Shown one piece after another: positions 6,464 to 14,531 of a stretch of DNA of 20,095 bases. The position numbers and the translations under genes were made by a program. The notes beneath the pieces are model-generated. The model was given only the letters and a program-made list of their open reading frames with translations. It was not told the DNA's origin and ran no database searches. The stretch spans positions 1 to 20,095 of the forward strand of contig CAZZNQ010000075.1 in the NCBI GenBank assembly GCA_964655775.1, given 5' to 3'. The stretch is from CAZZNQ01 sp964655775 (GTDB taxonomy: Bacteria > Planctomycetota > Brocadiia > SM23-32). Every line of letters starts with the position of its first letter. Position 1 is the first letter of the stretch.

Positions 6464-7492
6464 ATGAGCGAGCTCTGGCAGTTTGTGGAACGGATTCATA
6501 GCGCTCCCGATTGGGGCGCACTTATCATCTTCTACGGCGTCATCGTTGCCTGCATACTGTTCTTCTGCCTGGAGCTCCTCTCCCTGCGGGCGCGCCGCAT
6601 CGCCCTGAAGGCGCTGGACGTGGCCCGGCGGCTCATGGACGACATGAACGCCTTGCACACCCAGATGGACGAGCTGGAACGCCGGATCGAGAACCGAATG
6701 GACGAGCGAGCGGCCGAGATGGACGCCCGCATGACCAAGAAGCTGGACGGCAAGGGCGATCTCATTCAGGAGCGTATCGACTCGCGCACCGCCGCCCTGA
6801 GCGATTCCATCGCCAAGGTCGAGTCCCGCGCCAGCCGTGCCAGCGAGGAGGTCGAACGGTTCCGCCAGACGCTGGCCGACGTCGAGAGCCGGATTCCCAA
6901 CCTTTTCGACCGCCTCGACGAGTTCCGGGAGACCCTCGGGCGGACGTTCCAGGCCGAACTGGGCAGCGTGCTCAGTTCGTTCGATAACTCCGTCGCCGGC
7001 ATCCTCCAGCAGATGAAGTCCGAGCTGGTTATGGGCATAAGCCGCATCGAGAGCATCGAGAGCATGGTCCAGAGCCGCGAGCGGGCGGAGCGCACTCTGA
7101 TGGGCGTGCCCGAACTGGAGGAGGGCGAGGAGGACGAGGAAGCCGACTTCGCCGAGTGGGAAGAGCAGGCGAAGGCCATGGCCGCCGAGGAGGAGGAAGA
7201 AGAGGCCGAGGCCGACGCCGACGCCGAACTCGAGGCGGTTCCCGTCGCGGAGCAGGACGAGGAGCCGGAGTTCGAGTCAGACGAAGAGGAGGACGGCTAC
7301 CCCGGCGAGCTGCTCGACGAGGAGGAGTCTCTCACCGACGACGAACTGGATCGGCAGCTCTTCGAGCAGGAGCTCGCCGCCGACCTGGTGGAACCGGCCG
7401 AGGAGCCCGAGGGCGAGCCGGAAGAAGCCGCCGAGGAAGAGGCCGAACCGCAGGACGACGAAGAGGACGAGGAAGAGGAAGAACCGTTCTAA
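6464..7492 (+). CDS. Membrane-anchored coiled-coil protein with hyperacidic C-terminal tail
   Basis: A 342-residue protein of unknown function in three parts. Residues 18-39 form one hydrophobic helix (ALIIFYGVIVACILFFCLELL) followed by RARR, which predicts a cytoplasmic C-terminus. Residues ~45-210 are a long amphipathic helical region of the methyl-accepting/RmuC/apolipoprotein-like sort (MDELERRIENRMDER, DSRTAALSDSIAKVESRA) without any enzyme motif. From about residue 218 to the end, Glu and Asp dominate (runs such as AAEEEEEEAEADADAELEA), interrupted by a short hydrophobic stretch around LTDDELDRQLFEQELAADL. A GGAGG-like site precedes ATG 6464. It could be an envelope or chromosome-organising scaffold, but nothing in the sequence decides this. 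Its stop overlaps the rsmA stop on the other strand. Confidence 0.82.
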   Translation: MSELWQFVERIHSAPDWGALIIFYGVIVACILFFCLELLSLRARRIALKALDVARRLMDDMNALHTQMDELERRIENRMDERAAEMDARMTKKLDGKGDLIQERIDSRTAALSDSIAKVESRASRASEEVERFRQTLADVESRIPNLFDRLDEFRETLGRTFQAELGSVLSSFDNSVAGILQQMKSELVMGISRIESIESMVQSRERAERTLMGVPELEEGEEDEEADFAEWEEQAKAMAAEEEEEEAEADADAELEAVPVAEQDEEPEFESDEEEDGYPGELLDEEESLTDDELDRQLFEQELAADLVEPAEEPEGEPEEAAEEEAEPQDDEEDEEEEEPF

Positions 7493-8379
7493 GCGGGCTT
7501 CCCCAGCGCATCGGCCAGCCGCGAAAAGTCGTCCGGCGTGAGGCGGTCCACTCGTCTCGCCGGATCCACGCCGGCCTCGGCCAGCGTCGTCCCTATGTCC
7601 GGGACCTTACCCCACACCAGCCGCGCCGCTGCCCGCACCGTCTTCCGACGGTTCGTGAACACCCGCCGGACGGTCTCCGCGAACGCGTCGTAGTCGGCAC
7701 CCCCGACCCGGCCCGGCCGCCGCACTATGCGCACGCCCGCTGAGGTTACCTCCGGCGGGGGCCAGAAAGCTCCGGGCGCGATCGTGAAAAGCTGCTCTAC
7801 TTCCGCCCACCAGGCCACGTATACGGTCAGGGGTCCGTACTCCTTTGTGCCCGGCCGGGCCGTCAGCCGCTCGGCCACCTCCTTCTGCAGCATCAGCGCC
7901 ATCCGATCGACGCGCACCTCCCACTCCAGCAGGTTGACTATGGCCGGAGAGCTGATGCTGTACGGAAGGTTGCTCACCACGGTCAGGCCCTGCGCTGAAC
8001 CCAGGTGCTCCCGGATTGCCTCCGTTACGACTGGGTTGATCGAATGCTTGCTTTCCAGGAAGTCGCAGCACAGCAGGCGCACGTTGCCGTTTGCGGCCAG
8101 GTGCTCGGCCGCAAAGGCATGCAGCCGCTCGTCGACCTCGACCGTGACGACCTGCCCCGCGCGTTTGGCCAGCAGAGCCGCCATGCGGCCCATGCCGGTG
8201 CCTATCTCCAGCACCACGTCTTCCGTGCCGAGATCGGCGGACTCGACGATCCGCTGCAGCGTGGGCAGCGGGACAAGGAAGTTCTGGCCCAGCCGGTGAA
8301 CGGGGCGGTGTCCGTGGCGCGCGAGCAACTCGCGCGGATGCACGCGCACCCATTCCGGAATGTCGTCTTGCGGCGCCAT
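7489..8379 (-). CDS. rsmA: 16S rRNA dimethyladenosine transferase
   Basis: RsmA/KsgA dimethylates two adjacent adenosines in the 3'-terminal helix of 16S rRNA using S-adenosylmethionine, a late step of small-subunit assembly. Family signatures in order are GQNFL near the N-terminus, the SAM-binding loop VLEIGTGMGRMAALLA, the acidic strand end VVTVEVDERL, the catalytic NLPYSISSPAI (N-L-P-Y), and the C-terminal VFxNRRKTVR with LTPDDFSRLADAL. I choose ATG at 8377-8379 (296 residues) because AGGGA lies just upstream. The frame stays open for 25 more codons, but those (RNRRAPQLLP...) look non-coding and overlap the candidate promoter. The gene stands alone with its own promoter and is divergent from the glycosyltransferase operon. 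It converges on the acidic-tail gene with a 4-base stop overlap. Confidence 0.95.
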   Translation of the reverse strand: MAPQDDIPEWVRVHPRELLARHGHRPVHRLGQNFLVPLPTLQRIVESADLGTEDVVLEIGTGMGRMAALLAKRAGQVVTVEVDERLHAFAAEHLAANGNVRLLCCDFLESKHSINPVVTEAIREHLGSAQGLTVVSNLPYSISSPAIVNLLEWEVRVDRMALMLQKEVAERLTARPGTKEYGPLTVYVAWWAEVEQLFTIAPGAFWPPPEVTSAGVRIVRRPGRVGGADYDAFAETVRRVFTNRRKTVRAAARLVWGKVPDIGTTLAEAGVDPARRVDRLTPDDFSRLADALGKPA

Positions 8380-8436
8380 CTGGTGTCCCTGCCGGATCGG
8401 AAGTAGCTGCGGGGCGCGTCGGTTACGCGCCGTCGC

Positions 8437-8465
8437 AGGATATCCGAAGCCCACCGCGCGGTCAA
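8437..8465 (-). promoter_or_regulatory. Candidate promoter for rsmA
   Basis: Read on the minus strand: TTGACC (8465-8460), a 17-base spacer, TATCCT (8442-8437). It lies about 58 bases before the chosen rsmA start and is back-to-back with the plus-strand promoter at 8486. Confidence 0.55.
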
Positions 8466-8485
8466 AGCGGTGCGCCGTGCTCGCC

Positions 8486-8515
8486 TTGCGCGCTCGGGGG
8501 CCGCGTCCTTACAAT
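8486..8515 (+). promoter_or_regulatory. Candidate promoter for the glycosyltransferase-VWA operon
   Basis: TTGCGC (8486-8491), an 18-base spacer, TACAAT (8510-8515), the second best -10 match in the window. The transcript would start near 8522, about 30 bases before the glycosyltransferase ATG. Confidence 0.6.
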
Positions 8516-8552
8516 GCGATGACCCACGCAATCGTGATTGGACGGGACGGCC

Positions 8553-9659
8553 ATGCTTCGCATTCTGGCTTTGGAGCCGTACTACGGCGGCTCGCACCGC
8601 GCTTTCCTGGACGGCTACCGCAGCCACAGCCGCCACCGCCTGGACCTGCTCACCATGCCCGCGCGCAAATGGAAGTGGCGCATGCGGGGAGCGGCGCTGG
8701 AAATGGGACGGCGTACGGCCGACCGGGTGGGCGACTTCGACGTGCTGTTCGTCAGCGACTTCGTGGACCTGGCCGCCCTCCTTGGCATGCACCGCCGCGC
8801 GCTGGCCGATGTGCCCGCCGTCGCCTACTTCCACGAGAACCAACTTACCTATCCCGTGCCGAACGAGGACGAGCGCGATTACCAGTACGGCTTCACCAAC
8901 ATCACCACCTGCCTGGCCGCCGACCGCGTGCTGTTCAACTCCGCCTACCACCGCGACAGCTTCCTGGACGCCGCCGAGTCGATGCTGCGGCGCATGCCCG
9001 ACTTCGTGCCCGACTGGGCGCCGGACTCCGTTCGCGTCAAGTCGGCCGTCGTTCCCGTCGGCGTGGACCTGGAGGCCATCGACCGGGCGCGCGGGAGCGT
9101 TCGGTCTGCGGTCGGTCCCCTTCGGATTCTGTGGAACCACCGGTGGGAGTATGACAAGGGAGCCGAGGAGTTCTTTGATGTCCTACTCGAACTGCAAGAG
9201 AACAACTGTGACTTCCGTGTGGCCGTGACCGGCGAGAGCTTTCGCGACGTGCCCGAGGTGTTCGAGGAAGCGCGTCGAGCGCTTGCGGACCGCATAGATG
9301 TCTTCGGCTACGTGGCGGATCGTTTGGATTACGTCTCGGTGATGCTCAACAGCGACGTGGTGGTCTCCACGGCGACGCAGGAATTCTTCGGCATATCCAT
9401 TGTGGAGGCGACCTATGCCGGCTGCACGCCCCTGCTGCCGGACCGTTTGAGCTACCCCGAGCTTCTGCCGCAGTGGGCGCACGACCCCTGCCTCTACCGT
9501 GGCCGAAGCGAGTTGCTGGAGCGATTGATGCGGTGGTGCGAGTGTCCCGCCGAGGCCCGCGGCGTCGACCTGGGGCGAGAGATGGCTCGCTTCGCATGGG
9601 ATCGGGTCGCGCCGATGCTGGACGCGGTGATGGAAGATACGAAGGGGGGCCGGAAATGA
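8553..9659 (+). CDS. GTDC1/QTMAN-like glycosyltransferase (predicted tRNA-queuosine alpha-mannosyltransferase)
   Basis: A 368-residue GT-B glycosyltransferase of the DUF3524/GTDC1 family. The vertebrate member (QTMAN) mannosylates queuosine in tRNA-Asp; bacterial members are largely uncharacterised. The N-terminal family block is very clear: LALEPYYGGSHRAFL (5-19), MPARKWKWRMRG (35-46) and YFHENQLTYP (92-101), then FNSAYHRDSFL (128-138). The C-terminal half has WNHRWEYDKG (194-203) and the donor-site E-x7-E of GT4-like enzymes (E277 and E285 in EFFGISIVEA). There is no signal peptide, so it is cytoplasmic. ATG 8553 is preferred over TTG 8538 because family members begin close to LxILALEPYYGGSH. 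It overlaps the next gene by ATGA, so the two are likely translationally coupled. The mannose donor and queuosine acceptor are inferred from the family only. Confidence 0.88.
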   Translation: MLRILALEPYYGGSHRAFLDGYRSHSRHRLDLLTMPARKWKWRMRGAALEMGRRTADRVGDFDVLFVSDFVDLAALLGMHRRALADVPAVAYFHENQLTYPVPNEDERDYQYGFTNITTCLAADRVLFNSAYHRDSFLDAAESMLRRMPDFVPDWAPDSVRVKSAVVPVGVDLEAIDRARGSVRSAVGPLRILWNHRWEYDKGAEEFFDVLLELQENNCDFRVAVTGESFRDVPEVFEEARRALADRIDVFGYVADRLDYVSVMLNSDVVVSTATQEFFGISIVEATYAGCTPLLPDRLSYPELLPQWAHDPCLYRGRSELLERLMRWCECPAEARGVDLGREMARFAWDRVAPMLDAVMEDTKGGRK

Positions 9660-11842
9660 TCGAGTTCGCCCGTCCCGGATTCCTGTGGGCGCTGCCGGCC
9701 GTGGCGATTCCTCTGGTGATCCATCTGCTGAATCGGCGTCGCTTCCGGCCGATGCCCTGGGCCGCGATGCAGTTTCTGCAGCAGGCGCAAAGGGAATCGC
9801 GTCGACGCATCCGATGGCAGCATCTGCTGCTTCTGGCGCTGCGGACGGCCGCGGTGCTGCTTCTCGTGCTCGTCTTCGCCCAGCCGCAGGGGCGGGCGCT
9901 GGTGGGCGGGCTCGGGAGCCGCAGCGTTGTCGTGTTGCTGGACGACTCCGCCAGCATGGCGCAGCATAAGGACGGGGTCTCGGCATGGGCGGCGGCGCTG
10001 GCCGCCTGCGGCGAGATCGCGCGGGACCTCAGCGGAACGGGCGCGCCACTCAGCGTGTATGCTGCCTCCCAGTTCGAGCCCGTGTTCACAAAAAGTTCGG
10101 TCCGACAGGAGGACGGAGATCGCCTGCGCGACGATCTCGCGCGCCTCCAGACGACGGACGCCTCGCTGGACCTTTCGACATGGTTCGCGCGGCTCGGCCG
10201 GAAGGCCGGGCAGGCCACCGAGCCCGCTGTTTTCCATATTCTGACCGATTTCCGGGTCCGTGACTGGGGGGGCGCCGAGCCGCTTCCCGAGGTGTCGGCC
10301 GGCCTCAATGGTCTGGCGGATTTCGGGTTCGTGCGCGTGATCGACGTGGGCGCAGAGCCCGACGCGAACGTCGGCATCGAATCGCTGTCCTCGGTCACGC
10401 GTTTCGTCTATGCCGGCGACAGGAATTCGTTCCGCGTGGTGCTCAACAATGGGACCGGTGCCCGGGAGAGAGGCCGCGTCACGGTTCGCCTGGACGGCGT
10501 GGACATCGAGCCGCTCGCCGTCCCGGAGATCTCAGAAGGCGAGAGCCGCGAGTTGCCGCTGTCGGTTGTGATCGTCCAACCGGGTCCGCACACGCTCCGG
10601 GTGGCACACGACGCGCGCGACGGTTTCCCGCCCGACGACGTGCGGTGGCTGGCGTTCACGGCGGTGGAGCGCGTTCCGGTCCTCATTATCGAGGGTCGGC
10701 CGGGCGCATCCCGCTACCTGGTCCCCGCACTGCAGCCGGATCCGGATGCGCAGACCGGTCTGTGGCCGGAAGTCCGGCCGGCCGTGGCGGGACTTCCGCA
10801 GACGCTTGCCGACTACGCCGCCATCTTCCTCTGCGACGTCGGCGATCCGGTGCCCTGGACGGAGCGGCTCAGAACCTATGTGGCAGAGGGCGGACGGGTG
10901 ATCGCCTTCGCCGGGCCTAATCCGGATGCGGGTGCGTGGAACGCCTCGTTCATGGATTCTGAGTCGGGGCTGCTTCCGGCCATCCTGGGCGATGCAGTGG
11001 AGTTAAGACTGGGGGCCACGGGGATCGCCGCACTCGATCTCTCGCACCCGGCCCTGGTCCCGTTCCGCGGTTGGGAGACGATGTTTCGGGCGGTGCAGGT
11101 GCGCGGCTACCGACAGGTTGAGCCGGAGGGGCGCACCCGTGTCCTGGCGCGCTACGATGATGCATCCGGTGCGCCGGCGGTTCTGGCTTGTCCCACGGGC
11201 GCGGGCACCGTTGTCCTGATTTCCACGACGGCCGACGACGAGTGGAGCGACTGGCCGCGGTCCGAGGCGGGCCGGTTGACCTACGTCTCGCTGATGCACT
11301 GGTTGGTCGAGGGCGCATTCGGGTCGGGGCGGACGGCCGGCAATCCCTTGACCATGGAGGCAGGCGATGCCCTGGGCTGGCGGCTGGACGCCGCCCGCTA
11401 CCGGCAACGGGCGAGTCTCGTGCCGCCCGTCGGCTCGCGCGAGGAGACGACTGAACTGGCCGCGACCCCGCAGGACGACGGGCTCTGGTTCCTAAGCGAG
11501 CCGCTGAATCGAGCCGGCATCTGGGCCCTTCGGCTTCGGCCCCAGGGCGGCGGGACGGAGGACATCCCCCTCGCCGTTAACCTGTCCCCCGGCGAGTCCG
11601 ATCTGGCGCGTGCACCGAGTAGTCTCTTCGACGATCCGGAATGGCAGGGACGCGTCGAGCTTGTGCAGTTCTCGGGCGATGCACCGGGCACGGGCGAGGC
11701 CCGGACCCGCTACTGGCCAACGCTGGCAATGGTGGCGGGCATCCTACTGCTGGCGGAGACGTGTCTGGCTTCGCTTTTCTCGTCGCGGTCCGGTGGCAGT
11801 CGTCCCGCGATGGGCCCGAGCGGCACGGGGAGGACGCACTGA
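9656..11842 (+). CDS. BatA-type membrane-anchored von Willebrand factor A protein
   Basis: A 728-residue protein with the BatA N-terminal architecture. A hydrophobic helix (9-25, FLWALPAVAIPLVIHLL) is followed by NRRRFRPMPWAAMQFL, typical of the aerotolerance-regulator N-terminal domain, and a second helix (57-75). The VWA domain follows, with an intact MIDAS start D96-x-S98-x-S100 (LLDDSASM) and an ILTDF strand with a second acidic residue. The middle (about 240-400) looks like beta-sandwich repeats; about 410-480 resembles the class I glutamine-amidotransferase-like fold without an obvious catalytic triad. A C-terminal helix (TLAMVAGILLLAETCLASLF) anchors the end. Both ends are thus in the membrane with the bulk probably outside. 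It starts inside the glycosyltransferase stop (ATGA) and ends on the next gene's start (TGATG). The function is unknown; the class often partners with MoxR ATPases. Confidence 0.87.
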   Translation: MIEFARPGFLWALPAVAIPLVIHLLNRRRFRPMPWAAMQFLQQAQRESRRRIRWQHLLLLALRTAAVLLLVLVFAQPQGRALVGGLGSRSVVVLLDDSASMAQHKDGVSAWAAALAACGEIARDLSGTGAPLSVYAASQFEPVFTKSSVRQEDGDRLRDDLARLQTTDASLDLSTWFARLGRKAGQATEPAVFHILTDFRVRDWGGAEPLPEVSAGLNGLADFGFVRVIDVGAEPDANVGIESLSSVTRFVYAGDRNSFRVVLNNGTGARERGRVTVRLDGVDIEPLAVPEISEGESRELPLSVVIVQPGPHTLRVAHDARDGFPPDDVRWLAFTAVERVPVLIIEGRPGASRYLVPALQPDPDAQTGLWPEVRPAVAGLPQTLADYAAIFLCDVGDPVPWTERLRTYVAEGGRVIAFAGPNPDAGAWNASFMDSESGLLPAILGDAVELRLGATGIAALDLSHPALVPFRGWETMFRAVQVRGYRQVEPEGRTRVLARYDDASGAPAVLACPTGAGTVVLISTTADDEWSDWPRSEAGRLTYVSLMHWLVEGAFGSGRTAGNPLTMEAGDALGWRLDAARYRQRASLVPPVGSREETTELAATPQDDGLWFLSEPLNRAGIWALRLRPQGGGTEDIPLAVNLSPGESDLARAPSSLFDDPEWQGRVELVQFSGDAPGTGEARTRYWPTLAMVAGILLLAETCLASLFSSRSGGSRPAMGPSGTGRTH

Positions 11843-14154
11843 TGGTTCCTGCATTCCTGATCGCCGCCACCGGTTCTGTCGAGCATGTGACGCGCCGATT
11901 GGAGTGGCTCGGCGCGCCCGAGGGCCACGCTTACTCCGTTGCGTTTGTGGCGATGGCGGCGGTCGTCGCGTTTGTGTGGGCCTTCTACCGGCGCGAGCGA
12001 ACCGATCCGCCTCTGTTGCGCTGGATGTGCGCCGGGCTGCGCTGCGCGTGTCTTGCCGTCGTGCTGGCGATTGCTCTGCGGCCCGTGACCGTAGCGGACG
12101 TCAGCCGTACCGTGCATGGTCGCGTGGTGGTGCTGGCGGACGCATCGGCCAGCATGACCGTTGAGGACGTCCCGGGTGCATTCGCCGACGGATCCATGAT
12201 GAGTCGTCACGTCGCCGCGCGCCGCATCTTGACCGAGAACGGGTTGGTCGCCGCGCTGCGGGCGCGCGACGAGGTGCAGATCGCCGCCTTCGACGGGACG
12301 ACGCGCGGCCTCGCAGTGTTGCCCCCCGCTGACGGTAGGGAGGACAGTGACTTGCCTGAGTGGCGATCCGGCGGGGAAGCGACCGACCTGGCAGGGGCGG
12401 TCCGGTGGGCGGTGGAGCGAAGCGACCGGCCGGCGGCCATCGTGCTGCTTACGGACGGCCGCCAGACGGCGCCGGGCGATCCTTTGGCGTCGGCGCTGGC
12501 GGCGGGCGAGAGCGAGGTGCCCATCCTTGCGCTGCCGCTGGGCAGTCCCGTGCGGCGTCGTAACGCGGCCGTGACCGCCCTGGAGGGGCGCGATACCGTC
12601 ATGGCCGGCATGCCCCTGAAGCTGACCGCCTCCGTCCGCGCCGACGGCTACGCGGGTCGGGATGGCGTTCTCGTTCTTCTGGCGGCGCCTGCGGACGGTG
12701 GCGAAGGCGTCGAAGTCGCGCGCCGTTCCGTGATGCTGCCCGAGGACGGCGAAGTTCTGACGGTGGAGTTGGAGCACGTGCCCGGTATCGCCGGCAGCGT
12801 GCGCTATACTGCGTCGCTGCTTCCGCTTGAGGGCGAGGCCCGCGCCGACGATAACGCGGTCTCGCGCACCGTGACCATCTCGGACGAGGAACTCGCCGTG
12901 CTGATCGTGGCGGGAGGCGCTTCGCGCGACTACCGGTTTGTGAAGACGCTGCTTGAGCGCGACCCCTCCTACACGGTGACCGCCTGCGTGCACGGATCGG
13001 CTGTCAGCGCGCCGCTGCCCGCCGATGCCCGGGAGCTGATGGAATATTCGCTGGTCGTGGCCTTCGACCCGGCGCCGGAACAGCTCACCGCGCCGTGGAC
13101 CGAAGACCTGGCCTCCCTGATTGAGCGCGAGGGCATCGGATTGCTCTACGCGGCCGGGCCGACGTATGCACCGAGTCTTCTGCTCAGCCCGGAGGCCGAC
13201 GCTTTGCGCGGGCTGTTGCCGGTCTCGTTCAACGACGCGCGACTTCGCGCCCTCGCCGGCTCGACCGGTTATTGGACCACGGGATGGCCGGTGCGTGCCG
13301 AAACCTCCGCGCGCGGGAACCCGATTGTCGCATCGGAGTCTGAATCGGACTCCCTCGCGTCCTGGGGTTCCGATGCGGCCATATACTGGTCATTGCCCGT
13401 CGAGCGGGCCAAGGCAGGAGCTGCCGTGCTGCTGCGGTGGCATAGTGCCGCCGACCCGACCGGCGCCGTCATGGCTGCCACCCAGCCCTACGGGCGGGGT
13501 CGCGTCCTTTTCTGTGGGACGCCGGAGACCTGGCGCTGGAGGCAGCGCGGCGTGGAGCGCTTCCGCCGCTTCTGGCTCCAGTCGGTGAGGTACTGCGCCG
13601 CCGGTCGACTGGGGGAGGCGAGGCGTCGGGCGCGACTGGCGCTGGACCGTGCCGTCTACGACATCGGTGCGCCCGTCTCGGTCAGTGCAACCCTCTACGA
13701 CGAACGCTTCCGGCCGGTGTCCGAGCCATCGGTCTCGCTTGCAGTGCGGCGTAACGGGGAGGAGGCGGGGCAGTTGGTCCTGACGCCTGCAGGCGAAGAG
13801 GGCGCCTACTCCGGTGTGCTGTATCCGCAGAGCTTCGGCGGCTTTGAGCTTATCTACCGGGCCGAGGACGGCCTGACGGGGTCGGCTTCATTCCAGGTGC
13901 AGCGCCCGGAGGTGGAGTTCGCGGACGCAAGTGCAGACCTGGAACTGCTGCCCCAGCTGGCCGATGCGGCCGGGGGTTCCGTCCACGGGGTGGACGACCT
14001 CGAAGCGCTGGTCGCGGCCGTGCCGGACAGGACGGCCATCGTCACCGATCCCGGCCCCCCGCTGCCGCTGTGGGACACGCCGCTGCTAATGGGTGCGCTG
14101 CTGGGACTGCTCACAGCCGAATGGATACTGAGGAAACGGCTGAACCTGTTGTAG
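11842..14154 (+). CDS. Second membrane-anchored VWA protein with glutamine-amidotransferase-like region
   Basis: A 770-residue partner of the preceding protein. Two hydrophobic helices (about 31-49 and 63-79) precede a VWA domain with a complete MIDAS: D100-x-S102-x-S104 (LADASASM), T181 (GGEATDLAGA) and D205 (LLTDGRQ). A beta-rich region follows (about 255-400), then a Rossmann-like part that starts near residue 350 (ELAVLIVAGG) and runs to about 580, including GRGRVLFCGTPETWRW, a pattern seen in inactive glutamine-amidotransferase-like domains. After a further beta domain the protein ends in a C-terminal helix, LLMGALLGLLTAEWILRKR, characteristic of this planctomycete-type family. The start is ATG 11842, sharing one base with the previous stop. 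The paired MIDAS proteins suggest a complex that binds metal-dependent ligands at the cell surface; the role is not known. Confidence 0.87.
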   Translation: MVPAFLIAATGSVEHVTRRLEWLGAPEGHAYSVAFVAMAAVVAFVWAFYRRERTDPPLLRWMCAGLRCACLAVVLAIALRPVTVADVSRTVHGRVVVLADASASMTVEDVPGAFADGSMMSRHVAARRILTENGLVAALRARDEVQIAAFDGTTRGLAVLPPADGREDSDLPEWRSGGEATDLAGAVRWAVERSDRPAAIVLLTDGRQTAPGDPLASALAAGESEVPILALPLGSPVRRRNAAVTALEGRDTVMAGMPLKLTASVRADGYAGRDGVLVLLAAPADGGEGVEVARRSVMLPEDGEVLTVELEHVPGIAGSVRYTASLLPLEGEARADDNAVSRTVTISDEELAVLIVAGGASRDYRFVKTLLERDPSYTVTACVHGSAVSAPLPADARELMEYSLVVAFDPAPEQLTAPWTEDLASLIEREGIGLLYAAGPTYAPSLLLSPEADALRGLLPVSFNDARLRALAGSTGYWTTGWPVRAETSARGNPIVASESESDSLASWGSDAAIYWSLPVERAKAGAAVLLRWHSAADPTGAVMAATQPYGRGRVLFCGTPETWRWRQRGVERFRRFWLQSVRYCAAGRLGEARRRARLALDRAVYDIGAPVSVSATLYDERFRPVSEPSVSLAVRRNGEEAGQLVLTPAGEEGAYSGVLYPQSFGGFELIYRAEDGLTGSASFQVQRPEVEFADASADLELLPQLADAAGGSVHGVDDLEALVAAVPDRTAIVTDPGPPLPLWDTPLLMGALLGLLTAEWILRKRLNLL

Positions 14155-14166
14155 CCAACGGCCGCG

Positions 14167-14457
14167 TCATTCCGGTTCTTGGGCTTCCCGGACCGCCGCC
14201 TCGTACTTCTGGAGGATCCTGGCCATCTTCATCTTGCTGCGGTGGTCGATGGACATCTCGATGATGACCATACCGACGACCACCGCCATCAGGAAGTAGG
14301 GGCCGATCTCGGGGCCGGAATCCGAGAGCCTGAACAGGATCGCCGCCGCAATGACACCGAGTCCCAGCAGCACACCCACGATCCAGCCCTTGCCTGCCCG
14401 TGCGTTCGCCCGCAGATAGGGGCGCACGAACTTCCGTTCCGCCGGCGTCAAATCCAT
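14167..14457 (-). CDS. Small two-helix membrane protein, unknown function
   Basis: A 96-residue protein. A basic N-terminal segment (residues 1-24, RKFVRPYLRANARAGKG) precedes a membrane helix at about 25-42. A short polar turn (RLSDSGPE) and a second helix at about 51-67 follow, and then a charged C-terminal helix (DHRSKMKMARILQKYEAA). Both ends should therefore be cytoplasmic, a helical hairpin. GGAG nine bases before the ATG supports the start. It has a candidate promoter of its own overlapping the truA stop and may also be read through from truA. I do not recognise the family. Confidence 0.75.
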   Translation of the reverse strand: MDLTPAERKFVRPYLRANARAGKGWIVGVLLGLGVIAAAILFRLSDSGPEIGPYFLMAVVVGMVIIEMSIDHRSKMKMARILQKYEAAVREAQEPE

Positions 14458-14502
14458 CGCAATGTTCTCCTATCCCTGAATGCCCACAAGGTTCGGGACC
14501 CG

Positions 14503-14531
14503 ATGCTAAGGCACGCCGGGCTGCCGGTCAA
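14503..14531 (-). promoter_or_regulatory. Candidate promoter for the small membrane protein
   Basis: Read on the minus strand: TTGACC (14531-14526), a 17-base spacer, TAGCAT (14508-14503). It lies at the end of truA, about 46 bases before the small gene's ATG. Confidence 0.55.

Noticed and set aside
7117..7489. GAG/GAC-rich repetitive DNA coding the acidic tail, considered as a tandem repeat or a frameshifted region.
   Set aside because: The frame is continuous to the stop, there is no fixed repeat period, and codon use is simply biased to Glu and Asp.
11710..12993. A 427-codon minus-strand open frame inside the two VWA genes.
   Set aside because: It overlaps the clear MIDAS motifs of the plus-strand genes and translates to His/Arg/Gly-rich sequence without family features.
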